Shown here piece after piece: positions 1 to 7,915 of a stretch of 64,000 nucleotides of DNA (positions are counted from its first letter, which is position 1; every line of letters starts with the position of its first letter). The position numbers and the translations under genes are program-made. Origin of the DNA: Firmicutes bacterium CAG:24053_14. GTDB taxonomy: Bacteria > Bacillota > Clostridia > Oscillospirales > Oscillospiraceae. The notes under the pieces are model-generated. The model saw nothing but the letters and a program-made list of their open reading frames with translations. It made no database searches and was not told where the DNA came from. The stretch lies in the NCBI GenBank assembly GCA_001916715.1, contig MNSZ01000063.1, positions 15,732-79,731 of the forward strand, in the 5' to 3' direction.

Positions 1-1
1 C

Positions 2-1207
2 TGCTTGTTCGGCTCGGTATCCGGCAGTGCGGTTGCAAATGTTGCCGGCACAGGCGTTGTTACCATTCCTCTGATGAAGGAAACCGGTTACAAGCCGGAG
101 TTTGCCGGTGCGGTAGAAGCGGTTGCATCGACCGGCGGACAGATAGTGCCGCCCATGATGGGTGCTGCGGCGTTCATAATGGCGGAGATACTTGGTATAC
201 CATACTATGAGATAGCCATAGGTGCAATAATTCCTGCGCTTATCTATTACGCATCCGTGTTTGCAATGGTTCACTTCAGAGCAAAGGCGAGGGATCTCTC
301 CGGCATGGATACAAACGGCCTTCCTCCAATCAAGCAAATGCTGAGGGAAAAGGGCATTATGGTACTTCCGCTGCTGGTTCTCATAGTGCTCCTGATGGTG
401 GTTCAGCTTACCGCAATGCGTGCATCCGTATACTCCGTAGTAGTAACAGTGATTATAGGCTTTGCTTTCGGCGGTGCAAGACTCAAGGAGTTTATTGCCG
501 CATTCGTTGACGCTGCAAAATCCGCGCTTGTCGTCGTTGCATCGACGGCCTGCGCAGGCATAATCGTTTCTGTCATAAATCTCACCGGTCTTGGTCTTAA
601 GTTCTCAAGCATGATGCTCGGCGTAGCGAACAACAGTATGTTCCTTGTCCTGGTTATGCTTATGCTGGCAAGTATGCTTCTCGGCATGGGTCTGCCTACC
701 ACTCCGGCATACCTTATTCTTGCGGTACTCGGCGCACCTACACTCATTACACTCGGCGTAGATCCCCTTGCGGCACATATGTTCGTGTTCTATTTCGGCG
801 CGATCTCCATGATAACGCCTCCCGTTGCAATGGCGGTGTATGCCGCTTGCAGCATAGCCAAATCGAAATTCTGGCCAACAGCGGGCTTTGCCGTGCTGCT
901 CGGACTGCCGGCTTTCATCGTGCCGTATATGTTCGTGTATGAACCGGCGATGCTCTTCCACGGCTCGAACTTGCTTGCGATTATCGCACTTGTGACAGGT
1001 GTTCTCGGCGCAATATTCTATTCTGCCGGTATCAACGGCTACTTTGTTAAGAGGACCAAGCTCATACCCAGCATTATTCTTGTTGCCGCAGGCATAATGA
1101 TGATAACACCGCAGATATGGCTGAGTGTAGCAGGCGTTGTCATTGCGGGCATAGTTTTCATCATTCAGAAAATCGAGACCAAAAAAGACACCGTTAGATT
1201 AAGCTGA
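2..1207 (+). CDS. TRAP transporter fused permease, C-terminal part (5' end outside window)
   Basis: This is the C-terminal ~400 residues of a TRAP transporter permease of the fused type, in which the small and large membrane subunits are one chain. It would import a carboxylate or amino-acid-like solute using an ion gradient. The reading frame is open to the left edge, so the start is missing; fused permeases are usually 600-700 residues. Seen: GSVSGSAVANV near the start and VASTGGQIVPP, typical of the DctM large subunit, followed by a long series of hydrophobic segments and GMGLPTTPAY. The next gene is a TAXI-type receptor, the usual partner of fused permeases. The substrate is unknown; the downstream enzymes suggest an acidic amino acid (inference). 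Confidence 0.9.
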   Translation, partial: CLFGSVSGSAVANVAGTGVVTIPLMKETGYKPEFAGAVEAVASTGGQIVPPMMGAAAFIMAEILGIPYYEIAIGAIIPALIYYASVFAMVHFRAKARDLSGMDTNGLPPIKQMLREKGIMVLPLLVLIVLLMVVQLTAMRASVYSVVVTVIIGFAFGGARLKEFIAAFVDAAKSALVVVASTACAGIIVSVINLTGLGLKFSSMMLGVANNSMFLVLVMLMLASMLLGMGLPTTPAYLILAVLGAPTLITLGVDPLAAHMFVFYFGAISMITPPVAMAVYAACSIAKSKFWPTAGFAVLLGLPAFIVPYMFVYEPAMLFHGSNLLAIIALVTGVLGAIFYSAGINGYFVKRTKLIPSIILVAAGIMMITPQIWLSVAGVVIAGIVFIIQKIETKKDTVRLS

Positions 1208-1221
1208 ATCCTTGTGCTTTA

Positions 1222-1241
1222 CTCCAATCGTCCTATTGGAG
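1222..1241 (+). other. Small hairpin between permease and receptor genes
   Basis: A 7-bp perfect stem (CTCCAAT / ATTGGAG) with a 6-nt loop sits in the gap between the permease stop and the receptor ribosome-binding site. It is followed by A-rich sequence rather than a T-tract, so it is more likely a processing or stability hairpin inside the operon than a terminator. Confidence 0.4.
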
Positions 1242-1272
1242 AATAAAATAAAAAACTAAAAAGGAGAAAACC

Positions 1273-2244
1273 CTGAAGAAATTCAAAAAATTGTGCTGCA
1301 TACTTCTGGCTGTTGCCCTTCTGTGCGTAGGCCTTGTAGGTTGCGGCGGACAGGACGACCAGAAGATCACCAACCTCTCGATAGGCGGCGCCGGCACCTC
1401 CGGTACCTTCTACATCCTCGGTGCGGCATATGCTGACCTTCTCACCAAGCAGCTCGGCATCAACACTGTCTGCGAAGTCACGGCAGGCTCTGTCGAGAAT
1501 GTTACCCTCATGGCTGACGGCCAGGTTGAAATGGGCGTTGTTCAGCTCGATGTTACCCTCGACGCTCTCAACGGCACCGGCGCATTCACCTCTCCTGTTC
1601 CCCTTAAGGTGCTTGCACCTATGTACCCCAATGTTATTCAGATCGTAACCCTCAAGGATTCCGATATCAACACCTTTGAAGACCTCAGAGGCAAGAAGGT
1701 CTCCGTCGGCTCTCCCGGCAGCGGCATTCTCTCCACCAATGAGATCATCTTCGAGACCCTCGGCATGGACATCGAGAAGGATATCCAGCCCCAGTACCTC
1801 TCCTTTGCAGAGACCACCGAAGCATTCCGCAACGGCGCAGTTGACGCTGTCATCGTAAATACCGCCGCACCTGCAGGCTTCCTCACCGACCTTGAAACCA
1901 CCAACGAGATCAAGTTCGTCAACCTCAGCGACGAAGAGATAGCAAAGTTTACCGAAGGCTTCCCGTTCTATGTTGACGCTGTCATTCCCGGCGGCACCTA
2001 CAACAGCATTAAGGAGGACTACAAGACCTTCGCAGTTTGGGTCGCACTCATGACCACCGAGGATCTGCCCGAGGATACGGCATACGATATCTGCAAGACA
2101 CTGTTTGAGGGCTACGACTCTCTGCAGAATGTACACGCAGTTGCTTCCTACATGACTCCCGATAATGCAAATGCTATTCAGGGCGTTGATTATCACCCCG
2201 GTGCACTGAAATATCTTCAGGAGCAGAATGTTAAAATCGGATGA
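1273..2244 (+). CDS. TAXI-family TRAP transporter solute-binding lipoprotein
   Basis: This is the extracytoplasmic receptor of the TRAP system, which captures the substrate and delivers it to the permease encoded just upstream. Seen: a lipoprotein signal peptide with a lysine-rich start, hydrophobic core and lipobox L-V-G-C, then the TAXI signature IGGAGTSGTFYILG and periplasmic-binding-fold sequence to residue ~323. The start matters: AAGGAG at 1261-1266 lies 6 nt before an in-frame CTG at 1273, giving MKKFKKLCCILL, a proper signal peptide. The next alternative, TTG at 1291, loses the positively charged N-terminus and has no good spacing. A CTG start is unusual and is my inference. Length after signal cleavage fits the family. 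Confidence 0.9.
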   Translation: MKKFKKLCCILLAVALLCVGLVGCGGQDDQKITNLSIGGAGTSGTFYILGAAYADLLTKQLGINTVCEVTAGSVENVTLMADGQVEMGVVQLDVTLDALNGTGAFTSPVPLKVLAPMYPNVIQIVTLKDSDINTFEDLRGKKVSVGSPGSGILSTNEIIFETLGMDIEKDIQPQYLSFAETTEAFRNGAVDAVIVNTAAPAGFLTDLETTNEIKFVNLSDEEIAKFTEGFPFYVDAVIPGGTYNSIKEDYKTFAVWVALMTTEDLPEDTAYDICKTLFEGYDSLQNVHAVASYMTPDNANAIQGVDYHPGALKYLQEQNVKIG

Positions 2245-2286
2245 CTTTAGTCACCGTACAATAATCACTTAAAAGAGGTAAATCAA

Positions 2287-3111
2287 ATGAAAAAAATCAG
2301 AGTTGGTATGCTCGGCTGCGGATCCATGGGCAAGTATGTCATAGATGCATTCGAGGCAGGAAAGGTCCCCAATGCAGAGATTGCAGTCGTCTGCGTCCGC
2401 ACGATGCAGTCCAAGGGCGTTGACAGAGTTCACGAGGCAGGCATCCCCCTCATCACAGACCCCGCTCAGCTTCTCGACTATGACCTCGATGTCGTTGCCG
2501 AGTGCGCATCTCAGGATTCCGTCATTGCCAACGGCGAGCGTCTGCTCAGAGCGGGCATATCCTTCATCCCCATGAGCCTCGGCGCACTTGTTGACGCTGA
2601 GCTTCTGGAGAGCTTTAAGAAGGCGGCAGAGGAAAGCGGCAGCAAGCTCATCGTTCCCTCCGGCGGCATCGGCGCACTGGACGCATTCCAGGGCGCGATG
2701 ATACCCGGCATTGAGTCTGTTCATATGACCACGAGAAAGCCCCCCAGAGCATGGAAGAAGATCCCCTATGTCGAAAAGATGAATCTTGATCTGGATAACA
2801 TGACCGAGCCTGTTCTGATATTCGACGGCCCTGCAAGGGATTGCGTCAAAGAGCTTCCGCAGAATATCAATATAGCAGCAGCTCTGAGTCTTGCTACACT
2901 CGGCTTTGACAAGACCCACATCACGATCTATGCAGATCCGAACATGATCTACAACACACATACCATCGAGACCAAGGGTCAGACAGGCAAGATCACCATT
3001 ACATTTGAGAACGAACCCGTTCCCGAGAATCCCAAGACCGCATATCAGGCCTGTGCAAGTCTGGTTGCGACTATCAAGCGCTTCTCCGAGTCCTTCAGAG
3101 TAGGCACATAA
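2287..3111 (+). CDS. nadX: L-aspartate dehydrogenase / iminosuccinate reductase (NadX-like)
   Basis: This is an NAD(P)-dependent aspartate dehydrogenase, interconverting L-aspartate and iminosuccinate (which hydrolyses to oxaloacetate and ammonia). Seen: an N-terminal Rossmann motif GMLGCGSMG (residues ~7-15), PSGGIGALDAF mid-chain, and the C-terminal aspartate-dehydrogenase domain containing NINIAAALSLATLG. Its 274 residues match the usual length of ~260-270. The gene sits 42 bp after the TRAP receptor with AAGAGG upstream of its ATG. In other bacteria NadX can feed iminosuccinate to NAD synthesis, but no nadA or nadC is visible here; the transporter and the PLP lyase downstream point to amino-acid catabolism instead (inference). 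Confidence 0.85.
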   Translation: MKKIRVGMLGCGSMGKYVIDAFEAGKVPNAEIAVVCVRTMQSKGVDRVHEAGIPLITDPAQLLDYDLDVVAECASQDSVIANGERLLRAGISFIPMSLGALVDAELLESFKKAAEESGSKLIVPSGGIGALDAFQGAMIPGIESVHMTTRKPPRAWKKIPYVEKMNLDLDNMTEPVLIFDGPARDCVKELPQNINIAAALSLATLGFDKTHITIYADPNMIYNTHTIETKGQTGKITITFENEPVPENPKTAYQACASLVATIKRFSESFRVGT

Positions 3112-3132
3112 TAAACGGGTACTAAAACACAA

Positions 3133-3159
3133 GGGCAGGAGCATTGTGTGCTCCTGCCC
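3133..3159 (+). other. Intercistronic hairpin after nadX
   Basis: A perfect 11-bp stem (GGGCAGGAGCA / TGCTCCTGCCC) with a 5-nt loop lies between nadX and the dehydratase gene. No T-tract follows, so it may be a stability or processing element, or a partial terminator. The stem of the terminator at 4187-4218 contains the related core CTCCTGC. Confidence 0.6.
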
Positions 3160-3189
3160 GTATCACAGCAGAATATTTAGGAGATAAAT

Positions 3190-4155
3190 ATGAGTTTACC
3201 AGTAAAGCTATCCGATATAGAGGCGGCAAGCGAAAGACTGCACCCCTATGTTAAGCACACGCCCTTACTCAGAAGCGAGGCACTTGACGAGGTCCTCGGC
3301 TGCGAGGTGTATTTCAAGCCCGAGTGCCTTCAGCTCACCGGCTCGTTTAAAATCAGGGGAGCGTCGAATAAGATCCTCACCATGACCGATGAGGAAAAGG
3401 AAAAGGGCATAATTGCCTCATCCTCCGGCAACCACGCTCTCGGTGTGGCATATGCGGCGAAGATACTCGGCATAAAGGCGACGCTCGTGCTGCCCACCAA
3501 CGCACCACAGGTCAAGGTCGATAACGCTAAAAAACTCGGTGCAGAGGTCATTCAGCACGGCTTCGGCTCGATAGAGCGCTATAAGAAGCTGTATGAGATA
3601 GTCGATGAAAAGCACTACTCGGTAGTCCATTCCTTTAACGACCCCATGCTCATTGCCGGTCAGGGTACTGTCGGCTACGAGATAATGCAGGATCTTAAGG
3701 ATGTCGATACCGTTGTTGTGCCTCTCGGCGGCGGCGGCGTTCTTGCCGGCGTTGCAACGGCTGTCAAGTCCATAAATCCAAAGTGCCGTGTTATCGGCGC
3801 AGAACCCGAGCGTATCCCTCGCTATTCCGAAAGCCGGAAGCAGGGCAAGCCCGTAACCGTCGAGCTTAAGGACACTCTGGCCGACGGCCTCATGATAACC
3901 ACTACCGGCACCAACACCTATCCTCTCATCGAAGAATATGTTGACGAGATAGTTCCCGTGCCCGAATACGCAATTGCCAAGGCACTTAATTACATCGTCT
4001 ACAAGGCAAAGGTCGTTGTCGAGCCGTCTGCGGCGATCGGCGTTGCGGCTCTCATCAGCGGCGGCTTCAAGGTCAAGCCCGGCGAAAAGGTCTGCTTCGT
4101 GCTCACCGGCGGCAACATCGATCCCAAAAAACTTATTGATTTGACAGAGTGCTGA
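3190..4155 (+). CDS. PLP-dependent threonine/serine or hydroxyaspartate ammonia-lyase
   Basis: This is a fold-type II PLP enzyme of the threonine dehydratase/serine racemase group. Seen: the PLP-lysine motif GSFKIRGA (lysine ~54), the SSGNHALGVA loop (~80), the glycine-rich phosphate loop GGGGVLAGV (~175) and LTGGN near the C-terminus. At 321 residues it has only the catalytic domain and lacks the ACT regulatory domain of biosynthetic IlvA, so a catabolic role is likely. Candidate activities are threonine or serine deamination, serine racemisation, or 3-hydroxyaspartate dehydration to iminosuccinate. The last would be attractive next to an iminosuccinate-reducing enzyme and an uptake system, but substrate choice cannot be read from the sequence. 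It ends the operon at a strong terminator. Confidence 0.85.
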   Translation: MSLPVKLSDIEAASERLHPYVKHTPLLRSEALDEVLGCEVYFKPECLQLTGSFKIRGASNKILTMTDEEKEKGIIASSSGNHALGVAYAAKILGIKATLVLPTNAPQVKVDNAKKLGAEVIQHGFGSIERYKKLYEIVDEKHYSVVHSFNDPMLIAGQGTVGYEIMQDLKDVDTVVVPLGGGGVLAGVATAVKSINPKCRVIGAEPERIPRYSESRKQGKPVTVELKDTLADGLMITTTGTNTYPLIEEYVDEIVPVPEYAIAKALNYIVYKAKVVVEPSAAIGVAALISGGFKVKPGEKVCFVLTGGNIDPKKLIDLTEC

Positions 4156-4186
4156 AAATCTTTCGTTCAACACCCCCTTGAAAAAG

Positions 4187-4224
4187 CGAGCTCCTGCACC
4201 TTATGATGCAGGAGCTCGTTTTTA
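4187..4224 (+). terminator. Bidirectional rho-independent terminator
   Basis: A perfect 12-bp stem (CGAGCTCCTGCA / TGCAGGAGCTCG) with an 8-nt loop is followed by GTTTTTAATT and preceded by A's. It lies between the convergent dehydratase gene and the coiled-coil pseudogene and can serve both strands. Confidence 0.85.
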
Positions 4225-4232
4225 ATTAAGAA

Positions 4233-5290
4233 TCATGCCTCCTCGGGCTTTTCGGTCAGGCAAACCCCGACGGCGGTGAACACTGCGGCGGCAAATGCAA
4301 GCGAATGCACCGAGCCGAACACGATCGAGGCGATGAGGCTGACCGCACCGAATGCGGTTGCCGCTATTGCGAGCTTTGTTGCGGGCTTCAGCTTGTTCTT
4401 TCTTAGCTTCAAAAGAGCGATTACGGCGGAGACTATCGCAAGCAGACGAGTAATATTGGTGACAGAATATGAGATGCTGGCTTTCAGGTATTCGCCGTGC
4501 AGCTTATCCTCGTGCTTCTGTGCCGCGGAAAGTATGGCTGCGTTGTCATCCTCTTCCGTGCCGTAGCCCTCGTCGATGAGATTGTCGCGGCTTCTTTGTG
4601 CTTTTTCGGATGTGTCCTCATATGCCTCGAGTTTCTCGCTTCTGGCGTCAAGATCGGCCTTGGTCTTTTCAAGCTCGGTGCGCTTATCGCTTATCGCCTT
4701 CTGCTGCTCATTGAGTTTGCCCTGACCGCCGCTTATCTCCTTTTCAAGCTCGCTTATCTGCTTTTCGCCGGCGGCAAGCTGAGACTTTGCGTCCTTGAGC
4801 TGCTCCTTTGCCTTTGCTGCCTGATCGAGCTGCTTTTTGGCGGTGTCAAGCTGCTTCTTTGCACTGTCAAGCTGGGATTTCATCTCGGCAAGCGAATCAT
4901 CGGTGATTCGCTGACCGGCCGATACACTTACCATTGCAAGAGCAACGCGGTGCGGCACACCCTTAGCCTCGAGATCGGAGATAGCCTTTGTGAGCTTATT
5001 GTATGCGGCAAGGCTTTCGTCGTATTGAGCCTTAGCCTTGTCATAATTCTTTAGCTGCTCCGAGCCCTCGTTGTAAGCGTCCCAGCCTGCGTCAAGCTGC
5101 GCTTTGCCCTCGTTGTAGGCGGTTTTGCCGGAGCTTACGGCGTCCTTGCCGACATTGTACTGCGCAAGCTTCTGGTTATAGTTCATGACATCCTCGTCGA
5201 ACTTTGCCTCCGTCTTTTCGAGCTCGGCGACGGCTTTGTCATATCTGTCCAGAACTGTACGGCCTTCGAGCTGGCGGCCTTCATCATATA
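4233..5290 (-). pseudogene. 5'-truncated coiled-coil membrane protein, paralogue of the 50.6-kb gene
   Basis: The minus-strand frame encodes about 350 residues of heptad-like helical repeats rich in Lys, Gln, Ala and Leu (for example AKKQLDTAKKQLDQAAKAKE), then two or more membrane segments and a short acidic tail. The same architecture occurs in the intact 585-residue protein at 50579-52336. The frame stays open past ~5290, but beyond that point it is merely antisense to istB, so the natural N-terminus (a membrane anchor in the paralogue) is missing. The break coincides with the left edge of the IS21 remnant. A shortened product from an internal start is possible but no convincing ribosome-binding site was seen. 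Function unknown. Confidence 0.7.
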
Positions 5291-6330
5291 CCGGTACGGA
5301 GCAGGGACGGCAAAAAAGCTGTTGGATAAGAATTTCTTTTATTCCTGCAAAACAAGAGCAGACGGAATAGCGAGGGAAAGACATGACAGATATCAGTAAG
5401 ATCGTAGAAGCAGCGCGGATCCTCAACTTACAGAACATTGCGCATGGTTATATAGAGCTGGAAGACAAACCGGAGCTCAGCAATTTGGATTACTTGTACT
5501 GGGTACTTTCACAGGAAATAGAAATGCGGCAGGAAGCAGCTATGGCAAAACGAGAAAAGGAAAGCAAACTGCCGTACAAGGAATTTCTTAAGAGCAGAGT
5601 AAACGAAGGGATTGCATGGCAGATTGATCGTTTGGAATCGCTTCAATGGATCGATGAATTTCAGAACCTGATCATCATCGGGGAATGTGACAAGGGCAAA
5701 ACATCCTTGGCGTCGCATCTTGGCCGCAGAGCATTGGAAGCGGGAGAAAAGGTCTCGTACATGACGATCAGTCGCTTATTAGAAATCATCGAGCGCAAAG
5801 ACCGGTCAGACAGACACCAGCGGCAATTCCGATATATAACGCAGCCGTCCGTCGTGATCATTGATGACATGATGTACGCAAGGATCCCGGACGAGCACCT
5901 TCCAAAGCTATACCACGCACTGACATTTTTGAATGAGACACGGAGCCTGATCGTAATAACGAACAGAGAGCTCTCCACATGGTCGAATGGCGCTGAGGAC
6001 ACGCACATGGTAGAAACCCTTGTGTCGCGCCTGACGGCAGGAAGCTAAATTATTCGCTTAACCTAAAATAAAAAAACCACTTTTGTCTGGTAGGCAAATT
6101 AAGAGTTGAAATTAACATCGGGAAACCGATTTAATATAAAGTCTAAGACGACAAAATTACAGTGTAATATAGGAAAACCGCAAGCAGATGAGAAAGAATT
6201 CATTCCCGTCAAACTTGCGACAAGCGGAAACCCGAAGGTGAAAAATCGACATGTTTTTTTCAGGGGACGCCGGTATACTTTTCGTAAGTCTACCTATATT
6301 ATACGTACCTTTTCGTAAGTTTTAGACAAG
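5291..6330 (+). mobile_element. IS21-family insertion sequence remnant
   Basis: This segment interrupts the coiled-coil gene. It holds a possible last piece of istA (an open frame ending in TAG at 5368-5370), a near-complete istB, and an AT-rich right flank. In the flank, CTTTTCGTAAGT occurs twice as direct repeats at 6278-6289 and 6309-6320, 31 bp apart, resembling the repeated transposase-binding sites found at IS21 ends. Nearly all of istA is absent, so the element cannot move by itself. The exact boundaries are approximate. Confidence 0.6.
5383..6048 (+). CDS. istB: IS21-family helper ATPase IstB, probably shortened
   Basis: IstB is the AAA+ helper of IS21 transposition that assists the IstA transposase in target selection. 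Seen: Walker A GECDKGKTS at residues ~100-108 (the GxxxxGKT spacing is kept, although IstB normally reads GPPGTGKT), Walker B VVIIDD at ~158, and the conserved TNRELSTW segment. The 221-residue chain is shorter than the usual ~245-250 and stops soon after VSRLTAGS, where the family normally continues, so the C-terminus may be lost. No functional istA is next to it. GAGGGAAAG precedes the ATG. Confidence 0.75.
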   Translation: MTDISKIVEAARILNLQNIAHGYIELEDKPELSNLDYLYWVLSQEIEMRQEAAMAKREKESKLPYKEFLKSRVNEGIAWQIDRLESLQWIDEFQNLIIIGECDKGKTSLASHLGRRALEAGEKVSYMTISRLLEIIERKDRSDRHQRQFRYITQPSVVIIDDMMYARIPDEHLPKLYHALTFLNETRSLIVITNRELSTWSNGAEDTHMVETLVSRLTAGS

Positions 6331-6333
6331 GAA

Positions 6334-6363
6334 AACAGACGGTCATTTGACCGTCTGTTTTTT
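6334..6363 (+). terminator. Rho-independent terminator (first of two copies)
   Basis: The stem ACAGACGGTCA / TGACCGTCTGT is followed by TTTTT and preceded by A's. A second copy with a different loop lies at 9766-9798, immediately after the second tRNA-like repeat. Such terminators commonly follow tRNA genes, so this one may mark the end of a lost tRNA operon. Confidence 0.8.
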
Positions 6364-6391
6364 GCCGATTTTTGACGAGAACCCCGGACAC

Positions 6392-6508
6392 GATCGCGGC
6401 GCTCGGCGGTTGCCGCTTCCGGCGGCGAGCCGATAGCCGATTCAAATCAAAGCTTTTCGCGCGCAGCGCGCGAAAAGCCGGGGTTCGAATCCCCGCTGGA
6501 GCACCAAA
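6392..6508 (+). repeat. 117-bp direct repeat, copy 1, ending in a tRNA 3' half
   Basis: This matches 9648-9764 with two mismatches over 117 bases by eye. Its right end is a T-arm (stem CGGGG/CCCCG, loop TTCGAAT) followed by CTGGAGC-A-CCA, a complete tRNA acceptor 3' strand with encoded CCA. No matching 5' strand (GCTCCAG) or anticodon arm lies upstream, so it is not a functional tRNA. Before the T-arm is an 11-bp palindromic stem (CTTTTCGCGCG...). The first ~19 bases equal WYL-gene codons at 9648-9666. Confidence 0.8.
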
Positions 6509-6735
6509 TAGGTTGCCTGATTTGTCTACCAGATAAATCAGGCAATTTTCTTGTTTTTGGGGCTGAAACAGCCCGAAATACTGTAAAATCAGAGAAAACC
6601 GGCTTCAGAATGGCGTTCACAGCCAGACTGAGGCCGGTTTTTGCGTTTTCGTGCCTAAAATCCCGCGCACCTTTTGGGGCAAATACACGGAGCAAAGTAG
6701 ACGGATAAAGTTAGCGGAGGGTGGATTTGAACCTG
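6509..6735 (+). repeat. ~225-bp repeat, copy A, with terminator hairpin and antisense tRNA-like end
   Basis: This is closely similar to 8966-9195. It starts with a strong hairpin (TTGCCTGATTTGTC / its complement, then TTTTCTTG), shares the block around GGGGCTGAAACAGCCCGAAA, and ends with GCGGAGGGTGGATTTGAACC. Read on the minus strand that end is a T-loop plus acceptor resembling a tRNA-Ser 3' end, degenerate. The remaining ~165 bp to the LysR stop contain a hairpin (CGACATGTTTCGACATGTCG) with T-tract at ~6774-6800 and nothing else recognised. Confidence 0.65.
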
Positions 6736-6903
6736 AAACGTGGTTCGACTCTGATCACCTTCACCAACAAAAAACGACATGTTTCGACATGTCGTTTTTT
6801 CAGTTTGCTTCGCCTTGCTGCAAGTGACATTGGTTACACCAGTAGTATTGGCTACGGCAGTTAAGAAGCGAATCAAATATTGCTGCGAATGCAACGGGCA
6901 ATT

Positions 6904-7791
6904 TTAAACAGCCCTCATCCAGTTCAGCAGGAAGTTTTTGAAGGTACGGCCAGCCTTAGTAGGCAGAGTATTGCAGCGCTCCACCAGGTAAATCGTCTGC
7001 CCATAGCCGGGATCATCCAAATAGCGTATGACCGTGTTGGGGCCACAGTGATTAAGCGCAGAAAACGCATAGGTTACTGCAATGGCCAGTTTCCGCTCTA
7101 CCAGCTCCTTGGTTAACTCCTCGTCAGAGGTCTCAATGGGAATATTGATATTGACACCCTCCGCAAGCACCAGCTTGTCGATGTTTTTACGGAAGCAGTT
7201 ATACTCCCGTCCTTTGCCTATCAGTCTCTGCCCATCAAAGTCTTCCACAGTTAGGCGCTCCTTCTTCGCAAGAGGGTTGTCCTTATGGATACGGTAGCAG
7301 TAACGGGAATAGAAAAGCTCCTCGCAATTAAACCGGGTGTTGTCGATGGGACCGTTCACGATGGCGAAATCAGCATGGCAGCTGGATAGGCTGTTAAGAG
7401 CGAGTTCGTCGGTGGTGTCCACTACACTCAGCGTGATGTCTGGATGTTCTTCGTGGAAACGCAGTATAAACTCTGCCCCCAAATAGCCCAAAACATGATC
7501 CAGGGCGTAGACCGTGACAACAGACTTTTCCTGCCCTGCCAGGGTCTGTACGCCCTCAATCCGGGCATAGGTATCCAGGAGGCTCTGAATATGTGGGAGC
7601 AGCGTGGTGGCAAAATCAGTGGGCTCCAAGCCGCGGTTGGAGCGGACAAACAAGGCCTGCCCCAACTCGTCCTCCAATGAGCGAATGACCCGGCTCAGCC
7701 CTTGATGACTGATATACAGGTTGTCTGCCGCTACCTGGATGTTGCGGTAATGATACGTCTCCATGAAGTATTCAAGCTGTTTCTTGTTCAT
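6904..7791 (-). CDS. LysR-family transcriptional regulator
   Basis: This is a typical LysR regulator of 295 residues: an N-terminal winged helix-turn-helix (residues ~1-60, AADNLYISHQGLSRVIRSLE) followed by a substrate-binding co-inducer domain (~90-290). It is transcribed divergently from the metallo-hydrolase at 7916, separated by 124 bp, the classic layout in which a LysR protein controls its neighbour and itself. The pair is enclosed by two ~225-bp repeats, suggesting they moved or were duplicated as a unit. Effector unknown. ATG at 7791 is preceded by GAGG. Confidence 0.9.
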   Translation of the reverse strand: MNKKQLEYFMETYHYRNIQVAADNLYISHQGLSRVIRSLEDELGQALFVRSNRGLEPTDFATTLLPHIQSLLDTYARIEGVQTLAGQEKSVVTVYALDHVLGYLGAEFILRFHEEHPDITLSVVDTTDELALNSLSSCHADFAIVNGPIDNTRFNCEELFYSRYCYRIHKDNPLAKKERLTVEDFDGQRLIGKGREYNCFRKNIDKLVLAEGVNINIPIETSDEELTKELVERKLAIAVTYAFSALNHCGPNTVIRYLDDPGYGQTIYLVERCNTLPTKAGRTFKNFLLNWMRAV

Positions 7792-7877
7792 ATCCTCACC
7801 TCTGCTGTCATTTTACTACATCATTTTCGTTGCAGCAAGGGAGGTTTTTGTTTCTTTCGCATTTTGCCGGAAACCAG

Positions 7878-7883
7878 TATAAT
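7878..7883 (+). promoter_or_regulatory. Candidate -10 box for the metallo-hydrolase gene
   Basis: A perfect TATAAT lies 33 bp before the hydrolase ATG. The hexamer 17 bp upstream (TTTCGC) is a poor -35, which fits an activator-dependent promoter controlled by the divergent LysR protein (inference). A strong AAGGAGGAG ribosome-binding site is at ~7899-7908. Confidence 0.5.
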
Positions 7884-7915
7884 TAAAGCAGAAAAAGGCA
7901 AGGAGGAGAAGAAGA

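Noticed and set aside
5291..5438. N-terminal extension of the coiled-coil protein read across the IS remnant
   Set aside because: The extra residues are antisense to istA/istB sequence and lack a signal or coiled-coil pattern, so the frame is fortuitous.
6392..6506. Possible complete tRNA gene ending in CCA
   Set aside because: Only the T-arm and 3' acceptor strand are present; no GCTCCAG 5' strand, D-arm or anticodon arm can be folded upstream. The same holds for the copy at 9648-9762.
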